Below are positions 27,244-36,292 of a stretch of DNA of 64,000 bases, piece after piece. The translations under genes and the position numbers were made by a program. Every line of letters starts with the position of its first letter. Position 1 is the stretch's first letter. This stretch comes from Roseinatronobacter bogoriensis DSM 18756 (GTDB taxonomy: Bacteria > Pseudomonadota > Alphaproteobacteria > Rhodobacterales > Rhodobacteraceae). Location of the stretch: assembly GCF_004366635.1 (NCBI RefSeq), contig NZ_SORN01000010.1, forward strand, positions 62,001-126,000, in the 5' to 3' direction. A model generated the notes under the pieces. The model was not told the DNA's origin and ran no database searches. It saw only the letters and a list, made by a program, of their open reading frames with translations.

Positions 27244-28518
27244 TTACGGTTCATGCTGCAACACTGCGATGAAAAATCCATCCAGCCCACCCAGATCGGC
27301 CCAATAATCCGGCCTTGTGCGCAAGCTTCCATCGGGCAAAAGCCAGTCATCCGGCACGCCCGGCAGAACGGGTGGCACAATACTGAAGGTGTGACGCGCC
27401 AGCGCGGCCTTGATCTGGTCAGAACCTTCAGAGGGCAACAGCGAACAGGTGCAAAACACCACCCGACCACCGGGGCGCAGCAGCCCTTGTGCCGGGTCAA
27501 GAACCCTGTCCAGCAAGGCCGCCTGCAAATTTTGCAGCGCCTTCACATCATCCTTGGTGCGGATCAGCGGCAATTCCGGGTGCCGCCGCAACGTGCCAGT
27601 TGCCGAACAGGGCGCATCCAGCAAGATGGCATCAAACGGTGCCTCTGGTCGCCACTCCAACGCATCTGCGACAATGGTTTCGGCCTGCAAACCTGTCCGC
27701 GTCAGGTTTTCACGCAGCCGCACCATGCGCGCCGCCGAAATATCCAGCGCTGTAACCTCTGCCCCCTGTGCTGCCAGTTGCATGGTCTTGCCACCCGGTG
27801 CGGCGCACAGGTCCAGAACACGCATGCCCGTCACATCGCCGAGCAGCCGCGCAGGCAGGGCCGCAGCGGCGTCCTGCACCCACCATTGACCTGCGTCATA
27901 TCCGGGCAATTTCGAAATCTGGCCGGGGCCTCGCAGGCGCAAGCTGCCTGTGGGCAACATATCGCCTTCCAACCCTTCGGGACATGCATCGCGCAAGGTC
28001 AGGTCCACGGGCGCGGGCGTCAGATGCGCGGCCTCGATTGCGGCGGTCCCCTTGGCACCATATGCATTTTGCAAAGCGCCACGTAACCAGCCCGGCAAGC
28101 GCGGCACCGGGGCAGAAGCCCAGTCAAACCCGTCACTCAACTTTCGCAACACGGCATTCACCAACCCGTCCAGCCGTGGCTGACCAGCGCGGCGCGTCAA
28201 TTCAACCGCATCATTGATCACGCCATGCGCAGGCGCAGCCAGGACATGCATTTCGATCACAGCCATGCGCAGCACCCAAGCGACAGGCTCTGGCGGGGCC
28301 TTGCGCAGGGCGCGGCGCAGATGATGGTCGGCGCGGCCCATATGACGAAAAGTCTCGGTCGCAAGCCTTTGGGCGCGCGCGCGCCCTTCTGGTGGTAAAT
28401 CTGCAAAGCTATCTGGCGGGCGGATGATGACCTCGCTCAGGCTACGGCGCCCATCCAGAACACCTGCAATCAGGTCCATTGCAGCGGCGCGCGGCCCAAG
28501 TGAAAGTGTATCAGCCAT
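27244..28518 (-). CDS. 16S rRNA m5C methyltransferase, RsmB/NOP family
   Basis: A 424-residue protein with an N-terminal NusB-like domain (about residues 5-130; RAAAMDLIAGVLDGRRSLSEV) and a SAM methyltransferase domain. The latter has VLDLCAAPGGKTMQLAAQGAEVTALD (SAM site), ILLDAPCSATGTLRRHPE and GGRVVFCTCSLLPSEG, which carries the paired catalytic cysteines. It methylates a cytosine, probably C967 of 16S rRNA if orthologous to RsmB. ATG 28518 (MADTLSLG) is preferred; the long upstream extension overlaps the divergent DUF1674 gene. Confidence 0.92.
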   Translation of the reverse strand: MADTLSLGPRAAAMDLIAGVLDGRRSLSEVIIRPPDSFADLPPEGRARAQRLATETFRHMGRADHHLRRALRKAPPEPVAWVLRMAVIEMHVLAAPAHGVINDAVELTRRAGQPRLDGLVNAVLRKLSDGFDWASAPVPRLPGWLRGALQNAYGAKGTAAIEAAHLTPAPVDLTLRDACPEGLEGDMLPTGSLRLRGPGQISKLPGYDAGQWWVQDAAAALPARLLGDVTGMRVLDLCAAPGGKTMQLAAQGAEVTALDISAARMVRLRENLTRTGLQAETIVADALEWRPEAPFDAILLDAPCSATGTLRRHPELPLIRTKDDVKALQNLQAALLDRVLDPAQGLLRPGGRVVFCTCSLLPSEGSDQIKAALARHTFSIVPPVLPGVPDDWLLPDGSLRTRPDYWADLGGLDGFFIAVLQHEP

Positions 28519-28589
28519 GTGCAGTGTTTCTTGTCCTTTGAACCCTGCGCGGTATATCAGGGCAAAGGCCTGTTGCAAGGAAAACACCC

Positions 28590-28811
28590 ATGACTGACGA
28601 CACCGCAACACCAGATGACCGTCCGTCCCCTTCCGAAGCGGAGCGTCGGGCCACCCTGCCCCCGGCAGCCCGCCGCGCACTGGAAGAAGCCGACGCGCGC
28701 CGCGACGCCCAGCAATCCGAGCAGCGCCCGACCGAGTTGGGCGGGCGCAAGGGGCCGGAACCTGTGCGCTATGGCGACTGGGAGAAGAAAGGCATCGCGA
28801 TAGATTTCTGA
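28590..28811 (+). CDS. DUF1674 protein (succinate dehydrogenase assembly factor 4-like)
   Basis: A 73-residue protein with a charged, disordered N-terminus and the conserved DUF1674 C-terminus GGRKGPEPVRYGDWEKKGIAIDF. Mitochondrial homologues (Sdh8/SDHAF4) help flavinated SdhA assemble into complex II; the bacterial role is inferred. Divergent from the RsmB-type gene. Confidence 0.9.
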   Translation: MTDDTATPDDRPSPSEAERRATLPPAARRALEEADARRDAQQSEQRPTELGGRKGPEPVRYGDWEKKGIAIDF

Positions 28812-29042
28812 TCACTGCGCGCCAGAAGTTTTGGGATTATGCCGACATGGCCCCCCTGTGATCGACCGGCAGGACTGCACCAAACCGCATCTTCTGACCA
28901 CGACAGTTGGGTTGGGGTGGCGCACGCCCCAAGACTCCCATATTCCTTCAGCGTTGATCAAGGCAATTTTCGCTTTACAGCCTTACCCCGATACATTCTG
29001 CGGCCGCCATCCAGAGCGAGGTTAGCGCCCTCGCCACCCGGC

Positions 29043-29361
29043 GTTCGCCACCTGACGAAAGGTTCCGGCACCACATGCGATGCCTTTCCGAGAGGCGGCT
29101 TTCGGGACGAATCGGACATAGCAAGACCGGGTGCAAAGCCTCGCAGCGCTGGGCCGCGGTGCGGCGATCCAAGGTTTACTCTGTAGCGCTTTATGCTGGC
29201 CAAATCCGCGCAAGATCAGATCGTTGCGCTGGTGGCGGCCAAATCGCCGTGCCGAGGGGGCGGCCCTTTGAGTCGCGGCGGCCTTCGGCCTTGATTCCGC
29301 GCCGGTCAAAGGCTGCAACACCCTCCAAGCAGTCATAGCTATCTTCTGTCAGGCGGCGAAC
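29043..29361. repeat. 319-bp element with imperfect 14-bp terminal inverted repeats
   Basis: The gene-free stretch 28812-29362 contains GTTCGCCACCTGAC (29043-29056) and, inverted, GTTCGCCGCCTGAC (29361-29348): 13 of 14 positions match. The right end abuts the rpoH stop codon (CTAG at 29363-29366). The left end block also matches 50508 onward, and the right end block (29321-29366) matches 52321-52367. No intact transposase is present. It looks like a MITE-like or decayed insertion sequence; the 230 bp to its left hold nothing I recognise. Confidence 0.5.
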
Positions 29362-29362
29362 A

Positions 29363-30262
29363 CTAGTCAGCCAGAGGCACGACAATACCTTTCTCGCGCG
29401 CCAGCGTCCGCATACGCCCTTGCAACTTCTCGAAGGCACGTACTTCAATCTGGCGAATGCGCTCGCGGCTGACATCATAGCGTTGTGACAAATCCTCCAG
29501 CGTCACGGGGTCTTCGCTCAACCTGCGCTGCGTCAGGACATCGCGTTCACGCTCGTTCAGCACGTCCATCGCCTCCATCAGCAATTCGCGGCGCAACTCC
29601 AATTCGTCGCGTTCAGCATATTGTGTGGCCTGATCTGCATCCTCATCTTCAAGCCAGTCCTGCCAGCTTGAGGCACCATCCTCGCTGCCGATGGTTGCGT
29701 TCAGTGACGAATCGCCCCCCGACAGGCGGCGGTTCATCGCGACAACCTCATCCTCGGTCACATTCAGATCACGCGCGATCTGGGCCACATTTTCAGGACG
29801 CAGATCGCCCTCTTCCAGCGCACCAAGCTTGGATTTGGCCTTGCGAAGATTAAAGAACAGCTTCTTCTGAGCACTGGTCGTACCCAGCTTGACCAACGAC
29901 CAGGACCGCAACACATATTCCTGAATGGATGCTCTGATCCACCACATCGCATAGGTTGCCAGTCGAAAGCCCTTGTCCGGATCGAAGCGCTTGACCGCTT
30001 GCATCAGCCCGACATTTGCTTCGGAAATCACTTCTGCCTGCGGCAGGCCGTAACCGCGATAGCCCATCGCGATCTTGGCGGCCAAGCGCAAATGGCTGGT
30101 CACCAGCTTATGCGCGGCGTCTGTGTCCTGGTGGTCGACCCAGCGCTTGGCCAACATGAACTCCTCCTCCGGCTCCAACATGGGGAAACGACGGATCTCC
30201 TGCATATAGCGGTTCAGCCCCTGTTCCGGGCTTGGGGCGGGAAGATTGGTATAACTGCTCAT
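29363..30262 (-). CDS. rpoH: RNA polymerase sigma-32 (heat-shock) factor
   Basis: A 299-residue sigma-70 family factor. Region 2 shows RYMQEIRRFPMLEPEEE, LVTSHLRLAAKIAMGYRGYGLP, FRLATYAMWWIRASIQEYVL. The RpoH-specific box QKKLFFNLRK is present (about residues 127-136). Region 4 shows LNERERDVLTQRRLSEDPVTLEDLSQRYDVSRERIRQIEVRA. Start at 30262 (MSSYTNLP) has AAGGATG upstream; 30277 is an alternative. Many Rhodobacteraceae have two RpoH proteins; I cannot tell which this is. Confidence 0.93.
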   Translation of the reverse strand: MSSYTNLPAPSPEQGLNRYMQEIRRFPMLEPEEEFMLAKRWVDHQDTDAAHKLVTSHLRLAAKIAMGYRGYGLPQAEVISEANVGLMQAVKRFDPDKGFRLATYAMWWIRASIQEYVLRSWSLVKLGTTSAQKKLFFNLRKAKSKLGALEEGDLRPENVAQIARDLNVTEDEVVAMNRRLSGGDSSLNATIGSEDGASSWQDWLEDEDADQATQYAERDELELRRELLMEAMDVLNERERDVLTQRRLSEDPVTLEDLSQRYDVSRERIRQIEVRAFEKLQGRMRTLAREKGIVVPLAD

Positions 30263-30375
30263 CAAGCCATCCTTCAAAACTGTGCCAGCCGGACCCGAAA
30301 AGACGTATCATATCCGCTTAACACAACAAAGTTTATATAGAGTATACGCATTCACACAGGTTTCCGACGCAGGCA

Positions 30376-31431
30376 TCACTCCGATGTGTTCTCCTGTGAG
30401 GGGCGCAGCGCGGAGAGAAGCGCCTCCATATCGGCGGGCAGCGGTGCCGAAAAGTCAAGATTCTCGCCACTGACAGGGTGCACGAAGCCCAATGTCGCAG
30501 CATGCAGCGCCTGTCGGGAAAAGCCGGCACAGGCCGCCACACCCGCCGACCCAAGCGCCCGATCTGACAATTTGCGCCGCCCCCCATAGACCGGATCGCC
30601 AACCAGCCCGTGACCTGCATAGGACAGGTGCACGCGGATCTGATGCGTGCGCCCCGTCTCCAGCCAGCATTCCATCAATGCAAGCGCGGGCGGGCTGCCG
30701 AAACTCTCCAGCACCCGCGCGCGCGTCACGGCATGGCGACCATTTGACCAGACGACGGCCTGTTTCTGACGGTCATTCTTGCTGCGGGCCAACTGGCTGG
30801 TCACTTTCAGAATATTGCCTGCCTCGAAACTCACCCCGCGCAAGCCCCTCAGGCGCGGGTCGGCCGCATCGGGTACCCCATGCACCAAGGCAAGATAGCG
30901 CCGGATGACGCTGTGACGTTCGAATTGCGCGGCCAGCCCCTGATGCGCCCGGTCCGTTTTCGCAACCACCAGCAAGCCCGATGTTTCCTTGTCGATCCGG
31001 TGCACAATTCCGGGCCGCTTCTCGCCACCAATCCCCGACAGGCTGTCACCGCAATGATGCAGCAGCGCATTCACAAGGGTCTGATCCGGGCTTCCGGGCG
31101 CAGGATGCACGACCATACCCGCAGGCTTGTTCAACACGATCAGCTCGTCATCTTCCCAGACAATATCCAGCGCAATCTTCTGCGCGCGCGTCTCGACCTC
31201 GACAGGCTGGCTGAAGCGCAATGTCAGAACATCACCCTCGGCAACTTTCAGGCGCACATTGTCCAGCACCTCGGCCCCGCGCGTGACCGCCCCCTCCTCG
31301 ATCAGCTTGACCACGCGTGAACGTGACAGGCCCTGCCCCTCTGGCACATCGCGCGCCAAGGCTTTATCAAGCCGTGCAGGGGGCTGCGGCCCAATCCTGA
31401 CCTCGATCTCTGTGAAAGGCTCTTCGGCCAT
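30376..31431 (-). CDS. 23S rRNA pseudouridine synthase, RluA/RluD family
   Basis: A 351-residue protein with an N-terminal S4 RNA-binding domain (ARLDKALARDVPEGQGLSRSRVVKLIEEGAV) and the RluA catalytic core. The active-site Asp sits in RPGIVHRIDKETSGLLVVAKTD; PAGMVVHPAPG and ECWLETGRTHQIRVHLSYAGHGLVGDPVYG are also typical. RluD modifies helix 69 of 23S rRNA; the assignment to RluD rather than RluA/C is likely but not proven. ATG 31431 shares the four bases CATG with the divergent DUF6476 start. Confidence 0.92.
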   Translation of the reverse strand: MAEEPFTEIEVRIGPQPPARLDKALARDVPEGQGLSRSRVVKLIEEGAVTRGAEVLDNVRLKVAEGDVLTLRFSQPVEVETRAQKIALDIVWEDDELIVLNKPAGMVVHPAPGSPDQTLVNALLHHCGDSLSGIGGEKRPGIVHRIDKETSGLLVVAKTDRAHQGLAAQFERHSVIRRYLALVHGVPDAADPRLRGLRGVSFEAGNILKVTSQLARSKNDRQKQAVVWSNGRHAVTRARVLESFGSPPALALMECWLETGRTHQIRVHLSYAGHGLVGDPVYGGRRKLSDRALGSAGVAACAGFSRQALHAATLGFVHPVSGENLDFSAPLPADMEALLSALRPSQENTSE

Positions 31432-31750
31432 GACCCTGCCCCCTGATATGCCCCCGCCCCCGGACCAGCCCCCGCCCGATGTGCGGCTTATAAAATGGCT
31501 GGTTGTGGTGCTGACAAGCGTTATGATCCTCGGCGTCATAATCATCATCGGGCTGCTTGTCACCCGCCTTGGCATGGCGCCCGCACCGCTTGCGCTGCCG
31601 GACAGCATCACCCTGCCCACGGACAGCCGCGCGCAGGCCATCACCCTTGCACCTGACTGGGTTCTTGTCCTGACCCAAGATCAGACAGTCCTGCTTTTCG
31701 ACCGCGCCACCGGGGAGTTGCGCCACCAGATCACATTGCCAGCACAGTAA
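31430..31750 (+). CDS. DUF6476-like single-pass membrane protein
   Basis: A 106-residue protein: a Pro-rich N-terminus (LPPDMPPPPDQPPPDV), one transmembrane segment (WLVVVLTSVMILGVIIIIGLLVTRL), and a C-terminal domain that ends VLVLTQDQTVLLFDRATGELRHQITLPAQ, a beta-propeller-like repeat. I recall this small family as a regular divergent neighbour of rluD-type genes in Rhodobacteraceae. A start at 31448 is possible. Function unknown. Confidence 0.75.
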   Translation: MTLPPDMPPPPDQPPPDVRLIKWLVVVLTSVMILGVIIIIGLLVTRLGMAPAPLALPDSITLPTDSRAQAITLAPDWVLVLTQDQTVLLFDRATGELRHQITLPAQ

Positions 31751-31877
31751 CACCGTCCGCCTGTCATTTTCTTGCTCTAAATACTCAAATCCTGCGCTCG
31801 GACAAAGGCGCAACAGGTGATTGCCAGCGCTGCGCTGCCAAGCTACCCTCGCCCAACGCTTTCAGGGAGGAGTTACC

Positions 31878-32717
31878 ATGCGCCGCACCATCACCCGCAC
31901 CATCGGAGAGGCAGAGGTCAGCATCATCACCGACGGGGCCGTGACATTCACACCCGATCTGTTTCCGGGAACGCAGCCCGAAACCATCGCGGAATTGCTC
32001 AGTGACGCAGGCGCGGCCGAGATCGAGACGAATTTCAACGCTGTGCTTATTCGCCATTCGGGTCGCGTCATTCTGGCCGATGCGGGGCCGCGTGATCTGT
32101 TCGGGCCAAGCTGCGGCTTTCTGGCCGAGGGGCTGGCCGAACTGAGCGTGGCGCCCGATCAGGTGGATACGCTGGTGGCAACCCATCTGCACCCCGACCA
32201 TGTCGCGGGCATGATCACCCCCGATGGCGCTGCGGTTTTTTCCAATGCCACTTTGTATGTCACCGATGCCGACCGCGCGTTCTGGTCGGATGACACCAAT
32301 TTCAACGGCGCGCTGTCCGGGGTGGCCGATTGGGCGAAACTGGCGCAATCAGTTCTGGCCGCCTATGGCGACCGGCTGGAAACCCTGAACGATGGCCACG
32401 AAGCTGTGGCTGGCCTGTCCGGCATGGCCTTGCCGGGCCATACGCCGGGGCATTTTGGCTGGCGGCTGGACAGCGGCGGGGAAAGCCTTTTGCATGTGGG
32501 CGACATTGTTCATGCGCCTGCATTGCAAGTCGCAAATCCGGAGATTGCGATCAGCTTTGACATCGACATGGATCAGGCGCGCGACACGCGCAAACGCTTG
32601 CTGGACCAGCTGGCCAGTGACGGGACGCTGTTTACGGGGGGCCATTTCCTGCAACCCGCGTTCAACCGTGTGCAGCGCGCCGCAGGGGGCTACAGGCTGG
32701 AACCGGGCCGGGGCTAA
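31878..32717 (+). CDS. Metallo-beta-lactamase-fold hydrolase
   Basis: A 279-residue cytoplasmic protein with the zinc motif THLHPDHVAGM (HxHxDH), the later histidine in LPGHTPGHFGWRL, the Asp ligand in LLHVGDIVH and a C-terminal TGGHFLQPAF histidine. This resembles the quorum-quenching-lactonase/YtnP branch of the fold, but the substrate is not readable. ATG 31878 follows a good GGGAGGAG site. Confidence 0.88.
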   Translation: MRRTITRTIGEAEVSIITDGAVTFTPDLFPGTQPETIAELLSDAGAAEIETNFNAVLIRHSGRVILADAGPRDLFGPSCGFLAEGLAELSVAPDQVDTLVATHLHPDHVAGMITPDGAAVFSNATLYVTDADRAFWSDDTNFNGALSGVADWAKLAQSVLAAYGDRLETLNDGHEAVAGLSGMALPGHTPGHFGWRLDSGGESLLHVGDIVHAPALQVANPEIAISFDIDMDQARDTRKRLLDQLASDGTLFTGGHFLQPAFNRVQRAAGGYRLEPGRG

Positions 32718-32724
32718 TCGGGCT

Positions 32725-34179
32725 TTATGTCCCGCAATAGGTGACGATGGCATCCGCATCCTTGGGGGCTGGCTGGGCGTAGTCTTCCATGCCCGCCACC
32801 GCCTCATAGGGGTTTTGCACGCGTTCCAGCAGGGTATGGAACGGCGCCATATCACCGTGGGCGCTGGCGGCTTCCAGCGCGGCTTCGACAAGGTGATTGC
32901 GCGGAATATACAGCGGATTGCGCGTCTCCAGCAGGTCCGCCATTGCTTGCGGATCGTCCAGTGCGGCCCTGTAGCGCGCAAGCCATCCCTCCAGCCCGTC
33001 GGCAGACCGGAACAATGCGGCGAGCGGGTCGGGGTTTCCGCGCAGCGCATCAGGAAGCGCCCGGAAAAAGCTTGTGAAGTCAACCTCTTGCCTCTGCCAC
33101 AGGGCATGCAGGTCTTCGATCAACGCTGCATCGGGCTGGTTCAGTCCCAGCTTATGGGCAAAGACATTCAACCAATCCTGCCGATAGTCGGCTTGTGCCT
33201 GCTCGATAACCTCGGTGGCGCGCGCGATGGCGCGTTCTTCACGCGGGTCGATCAGCGGCAGCAACGCTTCTGCCAGTCGCGCAAGGTTCCACACCATGAT
33301 TGCGGGTTGATTGCTATAGGCATAACGCCCCATCTGGTCGATCGAACTGAACACAGTGGCGGGGTCATACCTGTCCATGAAGGCGCAGGGGCCATAATCT
33401 ATGGTTTCGCCCGAAATGGTCGTGTTATCCGTATTCATGACACCATGAATAAAGCCAAGCCCCATCCATTGCGCGACCAGACGTGCCTGACGTTTGCACA
33501 CACGCTCCAGAAATTTCAGGGCGGCATCCTCGACCCCGGTAAGGTCTGGCTCGTGCCGGGCTATCGCATATTCCAGCAACAGCGAGAGTTTCTCAATCTC
33601 GCCGCGTGCCGCGAAGAACTGAAAGGTCCCCACCCGTATATGGCTGGAGGCAACGCGCGCAAGGACCGCGCCCGGCTCCATCCCGAACTGGCGCAACACC
33701 CGATCACCCGTTGTGCAGGCTGCAAGGCTGCGTGTCGTCGGGACACCAAGTGCGGCCATTGCCTCGGACACAAGGTATTCGCGCAGAACCGGGCCAAGCA
33801 CCGCGCGCCCGTCGCCCCCGCGCGCAAAGGGCGTGCGGCCAGACCCTTTCAGATGAATATCCCAGCGTGCGCCTTGCGGGTCGAGCACCTCGCCCAGCAG
33901 GATTGCGCGCCCGTCACCAAGCTGTGGGGTAAACCCGCCGAACTGATGGCCTGCATAAGCCTGCGCCAGCGGGTGCGCAGAATCGGGAAGGGCATGGCCT
34001 GACAACATACCCACACCCTCAGCGCTGCGCAGTGTCGCGGGATCAAGCCCAAGCGCCTGCGCAAGCGTATCATTCAGCACTATCACTTGCGGATCAGGCC
34101 ATTGCGTCCCCTGCCACGACACATAGAGCCCAGTCAATTCCTGAGCATAGCTGTTTTCAAAACTGATCGAGAGGGACAT
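32725..34179 (-). CDS. selO: Protein adenylyltransferase SelO (YdiU)
   Basis: A 484-residue pseudokinase-fold enzyme that transfers AMP to Ser/Thr/Tyr of proteins, with a proposed redox role. Motifs: AYAGHQFGGFTPQLGDGRAILLGE (nucleotide loop), DIHLKGSGRTPFARGGDGRAVLGPVLREYLVSEAM, GFIHGVMNTDNTTISGETIDYGPCAFMD (catalytic and metal-binding loop). Start ATG 34179 matches the family N-terminus. Its neighbour msrB repairs oxidised methionine; both fit an oxidative-stress theme, but the spacing does not prove an operon. Confidence 0.93.
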   Translation of the reverse strand: MSLSISFENSYAQELTGLYVSWQGTQWPDPQVIVLNDTLAQALGLDPATLRSAEGVGMLSGHALPDSAHPLAQAYAGHQFGGFTPQLGDGRAILLGEVLDPQGARWDIHLKGSGRTPFARGGDGRAVLGPVLREYLVSEAMAALGVPTTRSLAACTTGDRVLRQFGMEPGAVLARVASSHIRVGTFQFFAARGEIEKLSLLLEYAIARHEPDLTGVEDAALKFLERVCKRQARLVAQWMGLGFIHGVMNTDNTTISGETIDYGPCAFMDRYDPATVFSSIDQMGRYAYSNQPAIMVWNLARLAEALLPLIDPREERAIARATEVIEQAQADYRQDWLNVFAHKLGLNQPDAALIEDLHALWQRQEVDFTSFFRALPDALRGNPDPLAALFRSADGLEGWLARYRAALDDPQAMADLLETRNPLYIPRNHLVEAALEAASAHGDMAPFHTLLERVQNPYEAVAGMEDYAQPAPKDADAIVTYCGT

Positions 34180-34238
34180 TTTGCACTCCGGCACTTCCCA
34201 GCGTGGGAGTGATAACATGATTTGCGCGGCTTGCCAGC

Positions 34239-34682
34239 CTATCCGTCAACCTGAGGCAGAAGGTCGCCATAGCCTTCAGCCTCCATCTCTTCCAACGGAA
34301 TAAACCGCAATGCTGCGGAATTGATGCAATAGCGCAATCCTCCCCTGTCAGCAGGCCCATCCGGGAACACATGGCCCAGATGGCTGTCCCCATACGCAGA
34401 GCGGACCTCTGTGCGCGTCATGCCAAGGCTGTGATCGGGCAATTCCACGACATGGTTCGTGACCAGCGGTTTGGTAAAGCTGGGCCAGCCACAACCGGAT
34501 TCGTATTTGTCGGACGAGGCAAAAAGCGGCTCGCCCGATACGATATCGACGTAGATACCGGCGCGTTTGTTGGTATTGTACTCTCCCGACCAGGGGCGTT
34601 CCGTGCCATTTTCCTGCGTGACGTAATGCTGTTCCGGGGTCAGTGATTCGATAATCTCGGGGCGGCGTTCGTAGCGCGACAT
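34239..34682 (-). CDS. msrB: Peptide-methionine (R)-S-oxide reductase
   Basis: A 147-residue MsrB. The family box reads FASSDKYESGCGWPSFTKPL and the catalytic end GGLRYCINSAALRFIPLEEM. The zinc-binding CxxC pairs of many MsrB proteins appear to be absent here, since only two cysteines are visible (SGCGWP and RYCIN). It reduces methionine-R-sulfoxide in proteins. ATG 34682 (MSRYERRPE) is preferred to the longer frame. Confidence 0.93.
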   Translation of the reverse strand: MSRYERRPEIIESLTPEQHYVTQENGTERPWSGEYNTNKRAGIYVDIVSGEPLFASSDKYESGCGWPSFTKPLVTNHVVELPDHSLGMTRTEVRSAYGDSHLGHVFPDGPADRGGLRYCINSAALRFIPLEEMEAEGYGDLLPQVDG

Positions 34683-34826
34683 GGGGGCCTCGTGGTGTTG
34701 GGTGCTGATTTGGGATGTAGCCAGCGTAAAGGTGAAGGCAACCCCGATGGCTTCGCTCTGGATTTCCGGGCGGGGCTGGTGCATAAGGGCCAAAACTCGC
34801 CGCACCCGTACAACAAGAGGATGCCC

Positions 34827-35201
34827 ATGAAATTTCTGCTGCGCCTGCTGACATGGTGGAACTTTTCCACTTTGAACACAGCTTTCTTCACCTGGCGTCA
34901 TGGCATCAAGGTGGGAGAGGATACTCAGGGCAATATCTTCTACCGCTCAAAGGACGGTGCGAAACGTTGGGTCATCTACAATGGCGAATCCGAGGCAAGC
35001 CGGGTTTCACCGGACTGGCATGGCTGGCTTCACCATACATGGGACGAACCGCCAACCGACCGCCCGTTGACCCATAAGGCATGGGAGAAGCCGCATCAGG
35101 AAAACCTGACCGGCTCTGCGATGGCTTATGCGCCGCAAGGTTCGATCCGGCGTGCAGAACCTGCACCGCGCAAGGATTACGAGGCCTGGACGCCAGAATG
35201 A
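34827..35201 (+). CDS. NADH:ubiquinone oxidoreductase accessory subunit, NDUFA12 family
   Basis: A 124-residue homologue of the mitochondrial complex I B17.2 subunit. It shows TWRHGIKVGEDTQGNIFYRSK, KRWVIYNGESEASRVSPDWHGWLHHTWDEPP and a C-terminal Tyr/Trp-containing tail. It is one of the supernumerary complex I subunits shared by alphaproteobacteria and mitochondria. An ATG at 34821 is an alternative. It lies upstream of DUF2155 on the same strand. Confidence 0.93.
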   Translation: MKFLLRLLTWWNFSTLNTAFFTWRHGIKVGEDTQGNIFYRSKDGAKRWVIYNGESEASRVSPDWHGWLHHTWDEPPTDRPLTHKAWEKPHQENLTGSAMAYAPQGSIRRAEPAPRKDYEAWTPE

Positions 35202-35283
35202 ATTTTGGGCAGGCAATAGGGCTGCTGTTGCGGTTGATCCGCATGGTGCAGCGCAACCAGCGACGCGGCAGGCGCAGATAGCC

Positions 35284-35673
35284 ATGCGCGCGGTCCTTTT
35301 GGCATTTGGGTTGGGTCTTGGTCTTGGGGGTGGCGTTGTCGCGCAAGACCTTGAACCGCCAACCCCCTCGGACAGAATTGCCACCGGCGATGGTGCCGTT
35401 TTACGCGGGCTGGACAGGGTGGCTGGGACCAGCCTAGATATCACGCTGGACGCTGGCGGCAGTGCAAGCATCGGCCATCTTGTGGTCATGCTGGAAGAAT
35501 GCCGCTACCCCGTCGAAAACCCGGCGGGAGAGGCCTATGCCTGGATTGATGTCTTTGACAGCCGTGCGGATGACATCATTTTCTCTGGCTGGATGATTGC
35601 ATCCAGCCCTGCCCTGAATGCGCTTGACCACCGGCGTTATGATATCTGGGTGTTAAGCTGCACCACTTCGTGA
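35284..35673 (+). CDS. DUF2155 exported protein
   Basis: A 129-residue protein with signal peptide MRAVLLAFGLGLGLGGGVVAQ and the DUF2155 core: AVLRGLDRVAGTSLDITLDAGGSASIGHLVVMLEECRYPVENPAGEAYAWIDVFD, IFSGWMIASSPALNALDHRRYDIWVLSC. Function unknown. Its last 37 bases overlap the 3' end of the convergent aat gene. Confidence 0.87.
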   Translation: MRAVLLAFGLGLGLGGGVVAQDLEPPTPSDRIATGDGAVLRGLDRVAGTSLDITLDAGGSASIGHLVVMLEECRYPVENPAGEAYAWIDVFDSRADDIIFSGWMIASSPALNALDHRRYDIWVLSCTTS

Positions 35674-36275
35674 CTATCCGGCAGTGGAAAGCGGTGGAAA
35701 TCGGCATCTGCGCGCAAAGCATGTGCCAGCCGGGCGCGATAGGCCACACGCGAAATCTCGACCCCGCCCAGACTGGCCAGATGTTCTGTCAGATATTGCG
35801 TATCGAAAAGCGTGAAACCACAGTGGCGAAGATGCGCGACCAGATAGGCCAGCGCGATTTTTGACGCATCCTTGCGGCGTGAAAACATGCTCTCTCCGCA
35901 AAATGCCCCGGCCAGAGCCAGCCCGTAAACACCGCCAACCAGTTCCGGGCCATCCCAAACCTCGATAGAATGGGCATGACCTTGTTGGTGCAGGGCTGTG
36001 AAAAGCTGCGCAATTTCGGCATTGATCCATGTCGTCTCGCGGTCGGCACAGCCGCGCAGGACATCTTCAAACGCCTGATCCAGCGTTAACCTGAAAGGCA
36101 CGGCCCGGATTTTGCGGCGCAGACTGCGCGACAATCGAAACCCGTCCAGCGGCAGAACCCCACGCGCGACCGGGTCGAACCAATGCAGCCGCGGATCATC
36201 GCGGCTTTCGGCCATTGGGAACACCCCCATCCGATAGGCTTGCAACAGCATCTCAGGGGTCAGCTCCAAACGCAT
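35637..36275 (-). CDS. aat: Leucyl/phenylalanyl-tRNA--protein transferase
   Basis: A 212-residue enzyme that adds Leu or Phe to N-terminal basic residues, marking proteins for ClpS/ClpAP degradation (bacterial N-end rule). Motifs: LLQAYRMGVFPMAE, LHWFDPVARGVLPL, TWINAEIAQLFTALHQQGHAHSIEVWDG, VGGVYGLALAGAFCGESMFSRRKDASKIAL. ATG 36275 matches the family start. Confidence 0.95.
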   Translation of the reverse strand: MRLELTPEMLLQAYRMGVFPMAESRDDPRLHWFDPVARGVLPLDGFRLSRSLRRKIRAVPFRLTLDQAFEDVLRGCADRETTWINAEIAQLFTALHQQGHAHSIEVWDGPELVGGVYGLALAGAFCGESMFSRRKDASKIALAYLVAHLRHCGFTLFDTQYLTEHLASLGGVEISRVAYRARLAHALRADADFHRFPLPDSHEVVQLNTQIS

Positions 36276-36292
36276 GGCGCGCGCTCCGGGAA

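Noticed and set aside
32392..34002. A 536-codon open frame on the plus strand opposite selO and part of the metallo-beta-lactamase gene
   Set aside because: It is antisense to two clear genes and its translation is Arg/His/Gln-rich without any motif.
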